Of a stretch of 64,000 nucleotides of DNA, positions 1-8,509 are shown piece by piece. The stretch is from Micromonospora sp. C28SCA-DRY-2 (GTDB taxonomy: Bacteria > Actinomycetota > Actinomycetes > Mycobacteriales > Micromonosporaceae): NCBI RefSeq assembly GCF_030519475.1, contig NZ_JAUMKD010000001.1:1426001-1490000 (forward strand), written 5' to 3'. The notes beneath the pieces are model-generated. The model did not search any database. It was not told where the DNA came from and saw only the letters and a list, made by a program, of their open reading frames with translations. The first letter of the stretch is position 1. Each line of letters begins with the position of its first letter. Both the position numbers and the translations under genes were made by a program.

Positions 1-1117
1 ACTGCGCGACGAGCACCCCACCGGCGTCCAGCAGCAGCACGGCGCCGGCCCGGGCGCCGGTCGCCGCGATCGCGCTGTGCAGGATGACCCGCAGGATGCG
101 TTGCAGGTCGTGGGTGCTGGCCAGGGTGTCGCCGAGCACCGCCAGGTGCCCGCGCAGCTGGTCCCGGCTGCTGGTCAGGGCCGCCACGTAGCTGCCGGTC
201 TCCCGGGTCATCCGGTTGAAGGCGCCGGCCAGCCGGCCGATCTCGTCCCGGCTGCGCACCGGGACCCGGGTGCCCAGGTCACCGCCGGCGACCCGGTCCA
301 CCGCACCGGCCAGCTCCACCAGCGGCCGGGTGGTCACCCGGGCCAACCGCCAGGCCACGGCCACCGCCAGCAGGGCGGCCAGCAGCACCGCGCCGACCAG
401 CGCGGCCCGCAGGCCGGGTGGCTGGTCGCTGGGCACGGAGAGCACCAGGGGCAGCGGCTGCCCGGAGGTGGGGCCGACCCGGCGGACGTACCGGCCCTCG
501 GCGGTCTCGGTGACCGACTCGCCGTCGACCGTGCCGGCGGCGGCCAGCACGGCGTCGCGTACCCCGGTGGCCTCGGTGGTGTGGGCGACCCGGGCGGGCA
601 CGGCGGCCCCGTCGAGCAGGGTGACCGCCACGCCGGTGACCGCCGCCAGCCGGGCCACGAAGGCCGGGTCCACCGGCTGCGCCGCGGCGACCGCGCCCAG
701 CCCGGCGCCGGCCGGGTCGCGCAGGTCCACCCGCGCGGCGAGGGCCGACACCGGCCCGAACGCCGGGGTGGCGGCGGCGCAGTCCCGCCACGGGGCCGGC
801 GGCGAGCCCGGCGTGGCGTAGGTGAGCCGGCCGGCCGGGTCGGTGACCCGCACCGCGGCGGCGAGGCCGCGGCTGACCACCTGGCCGGCGGCGCCGGCGC
901 GGTCGGGGGTGAGGGCGACCGCGTCGGCGGCGGCGCGTAACTGCTGGCAGAGGGCGTCGACAGCGGTACGCACCGTCGCCGCCGCCACGGCGAGGCGCTC
1001 GGTGGAGCGGCTGCGGTCGACGGCCGCTACGGTCGAGGCCACGAAGAACGCTCCGAGCAGCACGGGGCCGAGCACCACCGCCAGGAAGGCTGCGGTCAAC
1101 CGCCCACGTAGCGTCAC
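1..1117 (-). CDS. Membrane sensor protein, HAMP and GAF domains (C-terminal part outside window)
   Basis: The gene runs off the left edge, so only the first 372 residues are seen. A first membrane segment lies at about residues 6-30, then an extracytoplasmic Ala/Val-rich sensor region of about 200 residues, a second membrane segment at about 235-258, a HAMP linker with its usual DEIGRLAGAFNRM stretch, and the start of a GAF domain. This is the layout of a transmembrane signalling protein. The output domain (kinase, GGDEF, phosphatase) is not visible, so the activity is unknown. GTG at 1117 is chosen because a run of six G lies about 6 nt upstream. It is divergent from the folate ligase gene, sharing an 80-nt promoter region. 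Confidence 0.8.
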   Translation of the reverse strand, partial: MTLRGRLTAAFLAVVLGPVLLGAFFVASTVAAVDRSRSTERLAVAAATVRTAVDALCQQLRAAADAVALTPDRAGAAGQVVSRGLAAAVRVTDPAGRLTYATPGSPPAPWRDCAAATPAFGPVSALAARVDLRDPAGAGLGAVAAAQPVDPAFVARLAAVTGVAVTLLDGAAVPARVAHTTEATGVRDAVLAAAGTVDGESVTETAEGRYVRRVGPTSGQPLPLVLSVPSDQPPGLRAALVGAVLLAALLAVAVAWRLARVTTRPLVELAGAVDRVAGGDLGTRVPVRSRDEIGRLAGAFNRMTRETGSYVAALTSSRDQLRGHLAVLGDTLASTHDLQRILRVILHSAIAATGARAGAVLLLDAGGVLVAQ

Positions 1118-1198
1118 TCGGTCCCCCCGGAAGTTCCGCCGATGCTGCGATGCTGACACAGAGCGACCAGGTGAAAGGCGTTGCGTCAGGAGTGTTGC

Positions 1199-1885
1199 GT
1201 GCCGGATTTTTCTGATGGAGCGGAAGCGGCCGATGTGGCACATGTGGCGAAGCGGGATGCCCGCGCCGCGCTGCTCGCGCGCCGCCGGGCGCTGACCGGT
1301 GCGCAGCGAGCCGCCGCCGCCGCGCGCGTCCAGGCCGAGCTGGTCGCTCTGGTACGCCGGCTGCGCCCGCGCCGGATGACCGCGTACGTGCCGGTGGGCA
1401 GCGAGCCGGGCGGGCCGGAGCTGCCCGAGGTGCTCGCCGCGGCGTTGCCTGCCGGAGGTGAGCTGCTGCTGCCGGTGCTCCGCGCGGACCTGGACCTGGA
1501 CTGGGCGCCCTGGACCGGCCCGGACGGGCTGGTCGCGGCCGGCCGGGGCATGCGGGAGCCGACCGGGCCGCGGCTGGGCCGGTCAGCGGTGGCCGGTGCC
1601 GAGCTGGTGGTGCTGCCCGCGCTGGCCGTGGACCGCCGAGGGCTGCGGCTGGGCCGCGGCGGCGGCTCGTACGACCGGGCGCTGGCCCGGGTGCCGGCGG
1701 CGGCGCTCACCGTGGTGCCGCTGCACGACGGTGAGCTGGTCGAGGCGGTTCCCGCCGAGCCGCACGACCGCCCGGTACGCGCGGTGGTCACCCCCGCCGA
1801 GGGCGTGCGTACGCTGGACACCGCGTCGGGCATCGCGCCAGGTGTCGCGCCCCACACTTCCGCTGGACGAACCCGGGGCACATGA
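1199..1885 (+). CDS. 5-formyltetrahydrofolate cyclo-ligase
   Basis: Converts 5-formyl-THF with ATP to 5,10-methenyl-THF, returning the storage folate to the one-carbon pool in the cytoplasm. The 228-residue protein has the family's N-terminal basic region (KRDARAALLARRRAL), a middle YVPVGSEP segment and the diagnostic glycine-rich motif LGRGGGSYDRAL near residues 150-160. GTG at 1199 is preferred over TTG at 1181 because AGGAG (1188-1192) sits 6 nt before it. The Fthfs/MTHFS family is clear from motif and length. The next gene, an FmdB-type zinc ribbon, follows in the same direction, an arrangement I recall as common in actinobacteria. Confidence 0.92.
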   Translation: MPDFSDGAEAADVAHVAKRDARAALLARRRALTGAQRAAAAARVQAELVALVRRLRPRRMTAYVPVGSEPGGPELPEVLAAALPAGGELLLPVLRADLDLDWAPWTGPDGLVAAGRGMREPTGPRLGRSAVAGAELVVLPALAVDRRGLRLGRGGGSYDRALARVPAAALTVVPLHDGELVEAVPAEPHDRPVRAVVTPAEGVRTLDTASGIAPGVAPHTSAGRTRGT

Positions 1886-1947
1886 CGCACCATTGGCACT
1901 CGAATACGTCGAGTGCCAACCGGCCGTGCCAGATTCCGGAGGAGAAC

Positions 1948-2316
1948 GTGCCCACGTACCAGTACGCCTGCACCGCGTGCGGCCACCAGCTCGAGGCGGT
2001 GCAGTCCTTCTCTGACGAGCCGCTGACCGAGTGCCCGGCGTGTGAGGGGCGGCTGCGGAAGGTCTTCAACTCCGTCGGCATCGTGTTCAAGGGCTCGGGC
2101 TTCTACCGCACCGACTCCCGCTCGTCCGGCTCGGAGACGGCCACCAGCGGCGCCAGCAAGCCGGCCAAGAGCGACACCTCCTCGACCGGCACGTCCGGGT
2201 CGTCCAACGGGTCGAGCGGCTCGGCGTCGAACGGCTCCGCCGGCTCGTCCAGCTCCTCCTCGTCCAACGGCGGGTCGACCAGCAAGGCCCCGGCCGCCAG
2301 CAGCACCGCCTCCTGA
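1948..2316 (+). CDS. FmdB-family zinc ribbon protein with Ser/Gly-rich tail
   Basis: A 122-residue protein starting MPTYQYACTACGH, the hallmark of FmdB/CxxC_CXXC_SSSS regulators of unknown mechanism. Two CxxC pairs (about C8/C11 and C29/C32) form the zinc ribbon in the first 45 residues, followed by GIVFKGSGFYRTD. The rest is a low-complexity Ser/Gly/Ala/Thr/Asn tail of about 65 residues, typical of actinobacterial members. GTG at 1948 follows a strong GGAGGAG at 1938-1944. The tail's codon bias produces long spurious ORFs on the other strand. Confidence 0.9.
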   Translation: MPTYQYACTACGHQLEAVQSFSDEPLTECPACEGRLRKVFNSVGIVFKGSGFYRTDSRSSGSETATSGASKPAKSDTSSTGTSGSSNGSSGSASNGSAGSSSSSSSNGGSTSKAPAASSTAS

Positions 2317-2454
2317 CCGGCACCGCCGCCGCTGCGGTGGCGCACTCAGCCAGCGCGGTTGCCTGGTCAACTCGTCGCGCCGGGGCCGTGGCGGGCGCCG
2401 GGCGCGGATGGACGGGGTCGCGGTGGCGTAGCAGAAGTCGCTGCCGCGCGGGCG

Positions 2455-2482
2455 TTGTCCACAGGTCGCGGCGTTGTCCACA
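2455..2482 (+). promoter_or_regulatory. Two perfect DnaA boxes in direct repeat
   Basis: TTGTCCACA, the actinobacterial DnaA-box consensus, occurs exactly at 2455-2463 and again at 2474-2482, embedded in a 15-bp direct repeat (GCGTTGTCCACAGGT) with a 19-bp period. The pair lies in the 268-nt gap before the CpaB-like gene. I see no dnaA, dnaN or AT-rich unwinding region, so this is not oriC. Confidence 0.7.
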
Positions 2483-2584
2483 GGTTGCCGGCGGTGAGCC
2501 GACGGATCGCCGCCGCGCCGCCTAGCCTGCTGCCCACGGGTGCCGGGGCCGGCCGGTACCGGTCCAGGCGGCGGGGAGGCAGCC

Positions 2585-3259
2585 ATGGCGAGTGGCGACG
2601 CGGTCTCCGCGAGAGCGTTACGCCCGCTGCGCCGGCCCCGCCTGCCCCGGCGTACGACCCTGTTCCGGGCCGGCCTGGCCGCGGCGCTGCTCGGCCTGGC
2701 GGCGGCCGTCCTGCACACCCCGGCCGGCTGCCCGCCCGGCCCGGCGGGCTCCCGCCCACCGCCCGCCGCGCCGTCCGGCTCGCCCGACGGCGCACCGCCC
2801 CGGGCCGCCGGTACGTCGGTGACCGGACATCCCGCCGGGCGGCAAGCCGGCAGCGGAGACCGCTCGGGTGTGCCCGGGGGGGTGGATCAGTCCGGGGCGC
2901 TCGACGGCCGGGACCGGCCCGGGACCGGTCCCGGGGGTGGTGAGACGGTGGCGGGCCCGGACGGGCGGCCGGCGCCCCTACCCCTGCCCAGCGGGGCGGT
3001 CGGCGTGCCGGTCGGGCTGGCCGAGCCGGCCGCGCTTGCGGTGGTACGCCCGGGCACCCGGATCGACCTGCTCGCGGTGCCGCCCGGCGCGGACGGCCCG
3101 GGGATCCTGCTGGCCTCCCGGGCCCTGGTGCTCGACGTGCTCGGTGCGGACGCCCTCGACGCCGGCGCGGCGCTCTACCTCGCGCTCCCGCCCGACCAGG
3201 CGCGCCGCGCCGTCAGCCAGCCGGAGGGCAGCCGCTTCGCCGTCGTGGTACGCGGATGA
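2585..3259 (+). CDS. CpaB/RcpC (SAF-like) domain protein, single-pass membrane
   Basis: A 224-residue protein with a basic N-terminus, one membrane segment at about residues 24-42 and a long Pro/Gly/Asp-rich spacer to about residue 125. The C-terminal region contains GVPVGLAEPAALAVVRPGTRIDLLAV in outline (quoted here only as the GVPVGLAEP and RPGTRIDLL parts), which resembles the RcpC/CpaB domain of Flp pilus assembly and FlgA-type proteins. ATG 2585 has GGGGAGG 7 nt upstream. No pilus genes adjoin it, so the role at the cell surface is inferred from the domain only. Two DnaA boxes precede it. Confidence 0.65.
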   Translation: MASGDAVSARALRPLRRPRLPRRTTLFRAGLAAALLGLAAAVLHTPAGCPPGPAGSRPPPAAPSGSPDGAPPRAAGTSVTGHPAGRQAGSGDRSGVPGGVDQSGALDGRDRPGTGPGGGETVAGPDGRPAPLPLPSGAVGVPVGLAEPAALAVVRPGTRIDLLAVPPGADGPGILLASRALVLDVLGADALDAGAALYLALPPDQARRAVSQPEGSRFAVVVRG

Positions 3260-3466
3260 CCGGCACCGGACGGCCAGCCGCACCCCGGCCCGCGCGATCG
3301 TCCCCGCCGGGCTCGTCGCGGGGTCCGCTGCTGATCGACTCCGTATCGCCGATATGGCGGTCTCCGGGCGGCGGCGACACCCCGATGTCGCCGAAACGGT
3401 GTCGATCTCCGACCAACACCGCCACCGCTCCCGGCCCGCGTCGCCCGAGCGCGCCGGGCCGGTGGG

Positions 3467-3646
3467 TCAGTCCCAGTGCGGCGGGCGCTCGGCGAGCAGC
3501 CAGTCGTCGTTCCCGCCGGCCCGCTCACCCCAGCCCCGGTCGGTGTCGTCAGCGGTCTGCTCGGGCAGCACCACGAAGTCGTCGCTCAGGTCGACCGTGC
3601 GGTCGTCGTCGCCGCGTACCGGCGTACCGGGGTCCTCGGTGCTCAC
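3467..3646 (-). CDS. Small conserved acidic protein (59 aa)
   Basis: A 59-residue acidic protein (MSTEDPGTP... DLSDDFVVLPEQTADDTD ... ERPPHWD) that I recognise as a type of small actinobacterial protein of unknown function, with the conserved VLPEQT-DDTD-GWGE core and a terminal PPHWD. It has no membrane segment or cysteine. The GTG start at 3646 has a TAGTCT hexamer 8 nt upstream and no Shine-Dalgarno, consistent with a leaderless transcript. It is divergent from the proline-rich membrane protein at 3754. Confidence 0.7.
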   Translation of the reverse strand: MSTEDPGTPVRGDDDRTVDLSDDFVVLPEQTADDTDRGWGERAGGNDDWLLAERPPHWD

Positions 3647-3753
3647 GAGCGGCAAGACTAACGCAGCAGCGCCTCGGCCGACCGGCACCGAGCCGGTGGG
3701 ACCGGCCGCGTCCGGCCGGCCGTGGGGCGGGTGCGTTGGTAGCGTCGGACGGC

Positions 3754-4497
3754 GTGACGACCCCCAGCTCCGGCAGCTCCCCGGACGACTACTGGCGGCG
3801 ACCCGACGCCGGCGCCGAGGGATCGCCGACCCAACCCCCCGTCGCGCCGCCCCAACCTCCTGCCGCGCCCAGCCAACCGGCCCGGACCACGCCGGTCCCG
3901 GGCGATCCAGTCTGGGCCCCGCCGGCCGAGCCGGCCGAGCCGGCCCAGCCGGCCCAGTCCCCGCCACCGGCACCGGCACCGGCACCGGCACCGGGCAGGT
4001 CAACCTGGACCCCACCGGCCGAGCCCGCCGGAATCCCGCGGTCCGAGCCGGCCCGGACCCCGCCGCCGACGCCGGCCGGATCAACCCGGACCCCACCGGC
4101 CGAGCCCGCCGGAATCCCGCGGTCCGAGCCGGCCCGGACCCCACCGCCGACGCCGGGTGGTTCAGCCTGGACCCCGCCGGCCGGTCCGGCCCCCAACCCG
4201 CCCCCGGCCCCACCCGGTTGGCCGGCCAGCGCGTACGCCGGTCCCCCGCCGCCGACCACATCGGGTCGGTCGGCGGGCGGATACGCCGGTCCACCGCCGA
4301 CCGTGCCGCCACCGGCCGGGTGGCGGCCACCGGTACACCTGCAACCGCCACCGCCCCGGCCGCTGCCGCCGCAGGACATGGTCGGGCTCGACGCGGCGGA
4401 GCAGCGGGCGCAGCGGTTCACCTGGGGTGTGGGCGTGGTGGCCGGGGTGGTGCTGGTGGTGCTCTGCTGCCTGCTCTGCTCGCGCGTCCTCTTCTGA
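3754..4497 (+). CDS. Proline-rich protein with C-terminal membrane anchor and internal tandem repeat
   Basis: A 247-residue protein, mostly Pro/Ala/Thr low complexity, ending in one hydrophobic segment (about residues 226-245, Cys-rich CCLLC). The layout suggests a tail-anchored protein with a disordered cytoplasmic or surface arm. Residues about 83-145 contain two near-identical 27-residue repeats (81 bp, around 4011 and 4092; TPPAEPAGIPRSEPARTPP core) and a partial third, pointing to recent duplication. GTG at 3754 has TAGCGT 8 nt upstream (leaderless type). Function unknown. Confidence 0.6.
   Translation: MTTPSSGSSPDDYWRRPDAGAEGSPTQPPVAPPQPPAAPSQPARTTPVPGDPVWAPPAEPAEPAQPAQSPPPAPAPAPAPGRSTWTPPAEPAGIPRSEPARTPPPTPAGSTRTPPAEPAGIPRSEPARTPPPTPGGSAWTPPAGPAPNPPPAPPGWPASAYAGPPPPTTSGRSAGGYAGPPPTVPPPAGWRPPVHLQPPPPRPLPPQDMVGLDAAEQRAQRFTWGVGVVAGVVLVVLCCLLCSRVLF
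4011..4172 (+). repeat. 81-bp in-frame tandem duplication
   Basis: Two almost identical 81-bp copies (starting about 4011 and 4092; differences are few single bases) inside the proline-rich gene, each encoding 27 residues around AEPAGIPRSEPARTPPPTP. The length is a multiple of three, so the frame is kept. Confidence 0.75.
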
Positions 4498-4581
4498 CCG
4501 GCCGGGTCGCCCGCGGCCGGACGGCCGGCGGCTCAGGCACTGGCCGGCCGACCCGCCCGCAGCCGGGGCCCGGCCGGTAGC

Positions 4582-5064
4582 TCAGAAGGTGTTGCCCCAG
4601 ACGGCGTCGGCCCCCGAGTGCCCGGTCAGGTAGACGTACACCACGGACGCGGCCCCCAGAGCGATCACCACCACCGACAGCGCCGGGACTGCCCAGTTGG
4701 GCAGCCGCGGCACCCGGGGATGCCCACTGGTCAGCGCGACCAGCAGCAGGGCGCCGATGCCGAGCGGCAGGGTGTACCGGAACAGCAGGTCGCCGTACCG
4801 GGAGTGTTCGTAGATCTTGTCCAGGATCTCGCCCTGGAAGCCCCGCGCCACCTGGTGGTCGGTCAGCCGCTCCCCCGACTGGACGGCCACCCACGCGGTC
4901 ACCGGCGCGATCACGGCGAGCACGCCCACGGCCCAGTCCAGCCGGGACCGGAACCGGGGCAGCGCCACGTACGCGGCGGAGAGGAGCGCCAGCAGCGGCA
5001 CGAACACCACGACCGCGTGCACCACCAGCACGTGTACTGGAAGACCCAGCACCTTCAGGAACAT
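4582..5064 (-). CDS. DUF2231-family membrane protein
   Basis: A 160-residue protein with four predicted membrane segments (about residues 8-30, 38-58, 90-108 and 125-145), a conserved His-containing first helix (LPVHVLVVHAVVV) and the terminal GHSGADAVWG motif typical of DUF2231 proteins. Members often sit near heme or ferredoxin proteins, but their function is not established. ATG at 5064 is chosen over TTG 5070 because GGAGG lies 6 nt before it. It stands alone between a proline-rich gene and a Fur-type regulator. Confidence 0.82.
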   Translation of the reverse strand: MFLKVLGLPVHVLVVHAVVVFVPLLALLSAAYVALPRFRSRLDWAVGVLAVIAPVTAWVAVQSGERLTDHQVARGFQGEILDKIYEHSRYGDLLFRYTLPLGIGALLLVALTSGHPRVPRLPNWAVPALSVVVIALGAASVVYVYLTGHSGADAVWGNTF

Positions 5065-5321
5065 CGACAACCTCCGGGGCAGCTCGCGGTCGCGGGATGC
5101 CAGCGTACGGTGCGCCGGTCGACCCGCCCAGGACTCTCACCGGGTCACACGCGCCCCCGGCCGGCCCGGTTCACCGGACTCGCGACGATCTTCACCGAAT
5201 GATCGGCAGCGCTCCCATCGAACTCGACTGGAAGATCAACGCCGGTCACCGGGCTGTGGTCGGGGCCACCTCGTCGCGGAGCTCGGTTGTCGACCTCGTT
5301 CGCCCGTGCTGTCATTGGCAC

Positions 5322-5750
5322 ATGTCGAGTGGCGAGGATCTGCTCCGGTCGAGGGGCCTACGGGTCACCCGGCCGCGCCTCGCCGTGCTCGAGGTGCTGG
5401 CCGCCGGCGGCCACCTCGAGGTGGACGAGATCACCCGGCGGGTGCGCGAGCGCCTCGACTCGGTCTCCACCCAGGCCGTCTACGACGTCCTCGGCGCGCT
5501 GTCCCGGGCCGGCCTGTCCCGCCGGATCGAGCCGGCCGGCAGCCCCGCCCGGTACGAGGCCCGGGTCGGCGACAACCACCACCACGTGGTCTGCCGGGGC
5601 TGCGGCGAGATCGCCGACATCGACTGTGCGGTCGGCTCCGCCCCCTGCCTCGACCCGAACATCGACAACGGCTTCGAGGTGGACGAGGCGGAAGTGACCT
5701 TCTGGGGCCTCTGCCCGGCCTGCCAGGCCCGCCGCTCCGCCGACGACTGA
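5322..5750 (+). CDS. Fur-family metal/peroxide-responsive repressor
   Basis: A 142-residue Fur family protein: winged helix at residues about 5-80 (RGLRVTRPRLAVLEVL, the usual helix start), then HHHVVCRGCGEI at about 86-97, carrying metal-site His and the first CxxC, and a second CPAC near the C-terminus (structural zinc). Sequence of the dimerisation part (IDCAVG, EVTFWGLCPAC) resembles the FurA/CatR branch that represses catalase genes, but no katG is next door; the neighbour is an MpaB-like oxygenase across the tandem repeat. The ATG at 5322 lacks a Shine-Dalgarno sequence; furA is known to be leaderless in some actinobacteria. Confidence 0.88.
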   Translation: MSSGEDLLRSRGLRVTRPRLAVLEVLAAGGHLEVDEITRRVRERLDSVSTQAVYDVLGALSRAGLSRRIEPAGSPARYEARVGDNHHHVVCRGCGEIADIDCAVGSAPCLDPNIDNGFEVDEAEVTFWGLCPACQARRSADD

Positions 5751-5819
5751 CACCGACCGGCCCGGCGGCCCGGTCCGCACGGCACGGCCGGGTCGAGCCG
5801 GTCTCCCACCACCACCGGG

Positions 5820-5927
5820 GCGAAGCACGGCCACCAGGCGGAGCACGGCCACCAGGCGAAGCACGGCCACCAGGCGAAGCACGGCCACCAGGCGAAGCAC
5901 GGCCGCCAGGCGGAGCACGGCCGCCGG
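5820..5927. repeat. 18-bp tandem repeat, six units
   Basis: Six head-to-tail copies of GCGAAGCACGGCCACCAG (5820-5837, 5838-5855, 5856-5873, 5874-5891, 5892-5909, 5910-5927). Units differ only by A/G exchanges at positions 4 and 14, except for one last base. It fills the gap between the Fur-type gene and the MpaB-like gene, outside coding sequence. Confidence 0.9.
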
Positions 5928-5957
5928 AACCGCCCCCGGCCGTGGCACGCTGGTTCG

Positions 5958-6821
5958 GTGAACTCGGATGACGTCGGCCTGTTCGGCCCCGGCTCGGTGA
6001 CCTGGAAGGTGCACGAGGAGCCGATCCTGCTGGTCGCCGGCCTGCGCTCGCTCTACCTCCAGGCGTTGCACCCGCGGGCGATGGCCGGGGTGGCGCAGAA
6101 CAGCAACTACCGCACCGACGCGTGGGGACGGCTGGTCCGCACCGCCACCTACGTGGCCACCACCATCTACGGCACCACCGCCGAGGCCGAGGCGGCCGGG
6201 CTGCGGCTGCGCCGGTTGCACGCCCGGATGCGGGCCACCGACCCGGCCACCGGGGAGGAGTTCCGGATCGACGAGCCCGACCTGCTGCGCTGGGTGCACG
6301 TCACCGAGATCGAGTCGTTCCTCGACACGGCGCGCCGGGCCGGGCTGCCGCTGACCGACGACGAGGTGGACGGCTACTACACCGAGCAGCGCCGGGCCGC
6401 CGCCCTGGTCGGCCTGGACCCGCAGAGCGTGCCCGGCACCGCCGCCGAGGTGGCGGAGTACTACCGGCGAATCCGCCCGGAGCTGCGGATGACCCGGGAG
6501 GCGGCGGAGACCGCGCTCTTCCTCACCGCCCCGCCGCTGCCGTGGAAGCTCAGCCTGCCGGTCCGGGTCGGCCTCACCCTCGGCCCGCCCCGGTGGGCGT
6601 ACTTCGGGATCGCCGGCACCGCGCTGGCGCTGCTGCCGGCCTGGGCCCGGCGGATGTACGGCGGCCTCGGCCTGCCGACCACCGCGCTCTCGGCGGACCT
6701 GACGGTGCGGGCGCTGCGCCTCGCCCTCGCCGCGCTGCCCCGCCGCTACCGGGAGGGGCCGATGCAGCAGGCGGCCAAGGCGCGGGCCGCCCGACTCACC
6801 GCCACCCCACTGGGCGGCTGA
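5958..6821 (+). CDS. Oxygenase MpaB family protein (DUF2236)
   Basis: A 287-residue protein of the DUF2236 family, whose known members include the rubber oxygenase Lcp (heme b) and the fungal MpaB oxygenase. Family signs are the N-terminal GPGSVTWKVHEEPILLVAGLR-type start (split here), the conserved QALHPRAMAGVAQNS segment near residue 35, a WVHVTEIESF motif near residue 113 and the downstream YYTEQR. The His residues in LHPR and VHVT are candidates for the heme ligands. GTG 5958 has no ribosome site. Substrate unknown. Confidence 0.82.
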   Translation: MNSDDVGLFGPGSVTWKVHEEPILLVAGLRSLYLQALHPRAMAGVAQNSNYRTDAWGRLVRTATYVATTIYGTTAEAEAAGLRLRRLHARMRATDPATGEEFRIDEPDLLRWVHVTEIESFLDTARRAGLPLTDDEVDGYYTEQRRAAALVGLDPQSVPGTAAEVAEYYRRIRPELRMTREAAETALFLTAPPLPWKLSLPVRVGLTLGPPRWAYFGIAGTALALLPAWARRMYGGLGLPTTALSADLTVRALRLALAALPRRYREGPMQQAAKARAARLTATPLGG

Positions 6822-6875
6822 CCGGCGACCGGGGTCGGCCGGCGGCGGCCGGCCACGAACTCCGGGAAGGCGGCA

Positions 6876-7811
6876 TCACTCCTGACCGGGGAGCGCGTCG
6901 CTGGGCCGCTCGATGGCCGCCCACGGCTCCTTGCCCGGCGCCTGCGCGCCGGCCGGGCAGCTGCGCCGGTAGTCGCACCAGCCGCAGCGGGGGCCCGGCG
7001 TGGTGGGGAACTCCGCGTCGGGGTCGCCGCCGTCGGCGACGGCCCGCTCGGCGGCCATGATGTCGCGCGCGGTCTCCTCGGCCCGGGACACCTGCCGGGC
7101 GAGCGACTCGACGGTGTGGTCGTGCCCGGCCACCGTGCCGGTGGGCAGGTGGTGCAGCTCCACCCGGCGGCACGGCCGGCGGAACACCCGCTCGGCCGCG
7201 TACGCGTAGAGGGCCAGGGCCTGCGAGCCGCGCGCGTCGTCGGCGTCCAGCCCGGTGCGGCCGGTCTTGTAGTCGACGATGACCAACTCCGGGCCGTCCG
7301 ACCCGGTGCGGGAGTCGATCCGGTCGGCCCGGCCGTTGAAGGCCAGCACCCCGGTCTTCACCGCGACCACCCGTTCCACACCGAGCGGCTCCTCCGCCGG
7401 GTCGAGGGTGGCCACGTAGGACTCCAGCCAGCTCAGCGCCCGCCGGTAGGCGGACCGCTCCTGCTCGTCGTCGCGGTAGCCCTCGCGGACCCAGGTGCCC
7501 TTGAGCAGCCCGGCCAGGGCCTCCGGCCGGCGTCGCTCGGGCGGCAGCGCGTACCAGTTGCGCAGGGCGGTGTGCACGCTGGCGCCGAGGGAGTTGTGCG
7601 CCCAGGGCGGGCCCTTGGGCGGGGCCGGACGGTCGACGTAGGAGTAGCGGTAGCGCCGGGGGCAGTCGAGGTAGGTGCCGAGTTTGCTGGGCGTGCAGAC
7701 GAAGAGCCGCTCGGGCATGCCGTCGAAGCCGAGCTGCTCGGGCTGGGCGTCACGGGGTCGGGGCGCCCGGCCCGCGGCGGACGGTCGACCGGCAGAAGAG
7801 GCTCGTCGCAC
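6876..7811 (-). CDS. RecB-like PD-(D/E)XK exonuclease family protein
   Basis: A 311-residue nuclease-like protein. The active-site elements of the PD-(D/E)XK fold appear as FNGRADRID (about residues 160-170) and VIVDYKTGR (about 177-186), followed by the QALALYAYA helix. One Cys near residue 51 (YLDCPRRYRYS) and a C-terminal cluster CGWCDYRRSC fit a four-Cys iron-sulfur cluster as in AddB/Cas4-type nucleases. It stands alone, without helicase or CRISPR genes, as actinobacterial homologues usually do. GTG 7811 has CAGGAT 6 nt upstream (leaderless type); a later ATG near residue 32 is a weaker alternative. Confidence 0.85.
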   Translation of the reverse strand: MRRASSAGRPSAAGRAPRPRDAQPEQLGFDGMPERLFVCTPSKLGTYLDCPRRYRYSYVDRPAPPKGPPWAHNSLGASVHTALRNWYALPPERRRPEALAGLLKGTWVREGYRDDEQERSAYRRALSWLESYVATLDPAEEPLGVERVVAVKTGVLAFNGRADRIDSRTGSDGPELVIVDYKTGRTGLDADDARGSQALALYAYAAERVFRRPCRRVELHHLPTGTVAGHDHTVESLARQVSRAEETARDIMAAERAVADGGDPDAEFPTTPGPRCGWCDYRRSCPAGAQAPGKEPWAAIERPSDALPGQE

Positions 7812-7854
7812 ACCCGGATCCTGCCATCCGACCCCGACAGAACCGGTTCGGCGG

Positions 7855-8469
7855 TCAGGCCCCGCCGGTGTACTGGGTCACGAAGGCCGCCACCGCGTCC
7901 GCGATGAGCTGCACGGCGATGGCGGCCAGCAGCAGACCGGCGATCCGGGTGAGTACCTCGATCCCGCCCGGACGCAGGATCTTGACGATCCCGCCGGAGA
8001 ACCGGAGCACGATCCAGACCGCGAGCATCACCGCCACGATCCCGGCGGCCACGGCGGTGTAGTCCGCCGCACCGTCGGACTGCTGGACGAAGAGCATTGT
8101 CGCCACGATCGCGCCCGGCCCGGCCAGCAGCGGCGTGCCGAGCGGGACCAGGGCGATGTTCGAGGTGGTCTGCTGGCTCGGGTCGTCGGTCTTGCCGGTC
8201 AGCAGTTCCAGCGCGACCAGGATCAGCAGCAGGCCGCCGGCGGCCTGCAACGCGGGTAGGTCCACGTGCAGGTAGTCGAGGATGGTCTGCCCGGCCACCG
8301 CGAAGACGACGATCACCCCGAGCGCCAGCGCGACCGCCTGCCAGGCCGCCCGGTTGCGGTCCCGGGCCGGCAGCGGACCGGTCAGCGCGAGGAAGATGGG
8401 CATCATGCCCGGCGGGTCGACGATCACCAGCAGGGTCACGAAGACCTCGCCGAACACCTTGACATCCAC
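7855..8469 (-). CDS. MarC-family integral membrane protein
   Basis: A 204-residue protein with six membrane helices and the family's VDPPGMMPIFLALT motif in helix 1 and PLGTPLLAGPGAI in the middle. The family was named from the mar locus, but its transport role is unproven. GTG at 8469 follows TACCTT by 6 nt. It lies between two minus-strand genes with separate promoters. Confidence 0.9.
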   Translation of the reverse strand: MDVKVFGEVFVTLLVIVDPPGMMPIFLALTGPLPARDRNRAAWQAVALALGVIVVFAVAGQTILDYLHVDLPALQAAGGLLLILVALELLTGKTDDPSQQTTSNIALVPLGTPLLAGPGAIVATMLFVQQSDGAADYTAVAAGIVAVMLAVWIVLRFSGGIVKILRPGGIEVLTRIAGLLLAAIAVQLIADAVAAFVTQYTGGA

Positions 8470-8509
8470 GTGATCAAGGTAGCCGTGGCGCCGGGGGCGA
8501 AAACGCGGA

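Noticed and set aside
2455..2482. Chromosome origin oriC
   Set aside because: Only two boxes; no dnaA or dnaN and no AT-rich unwinding element.
5820..5927. CRISPR array
   Set aside because: Units are directly adjacent with no spacers and unit length is 18 bp; it is a simple tandem repeat.
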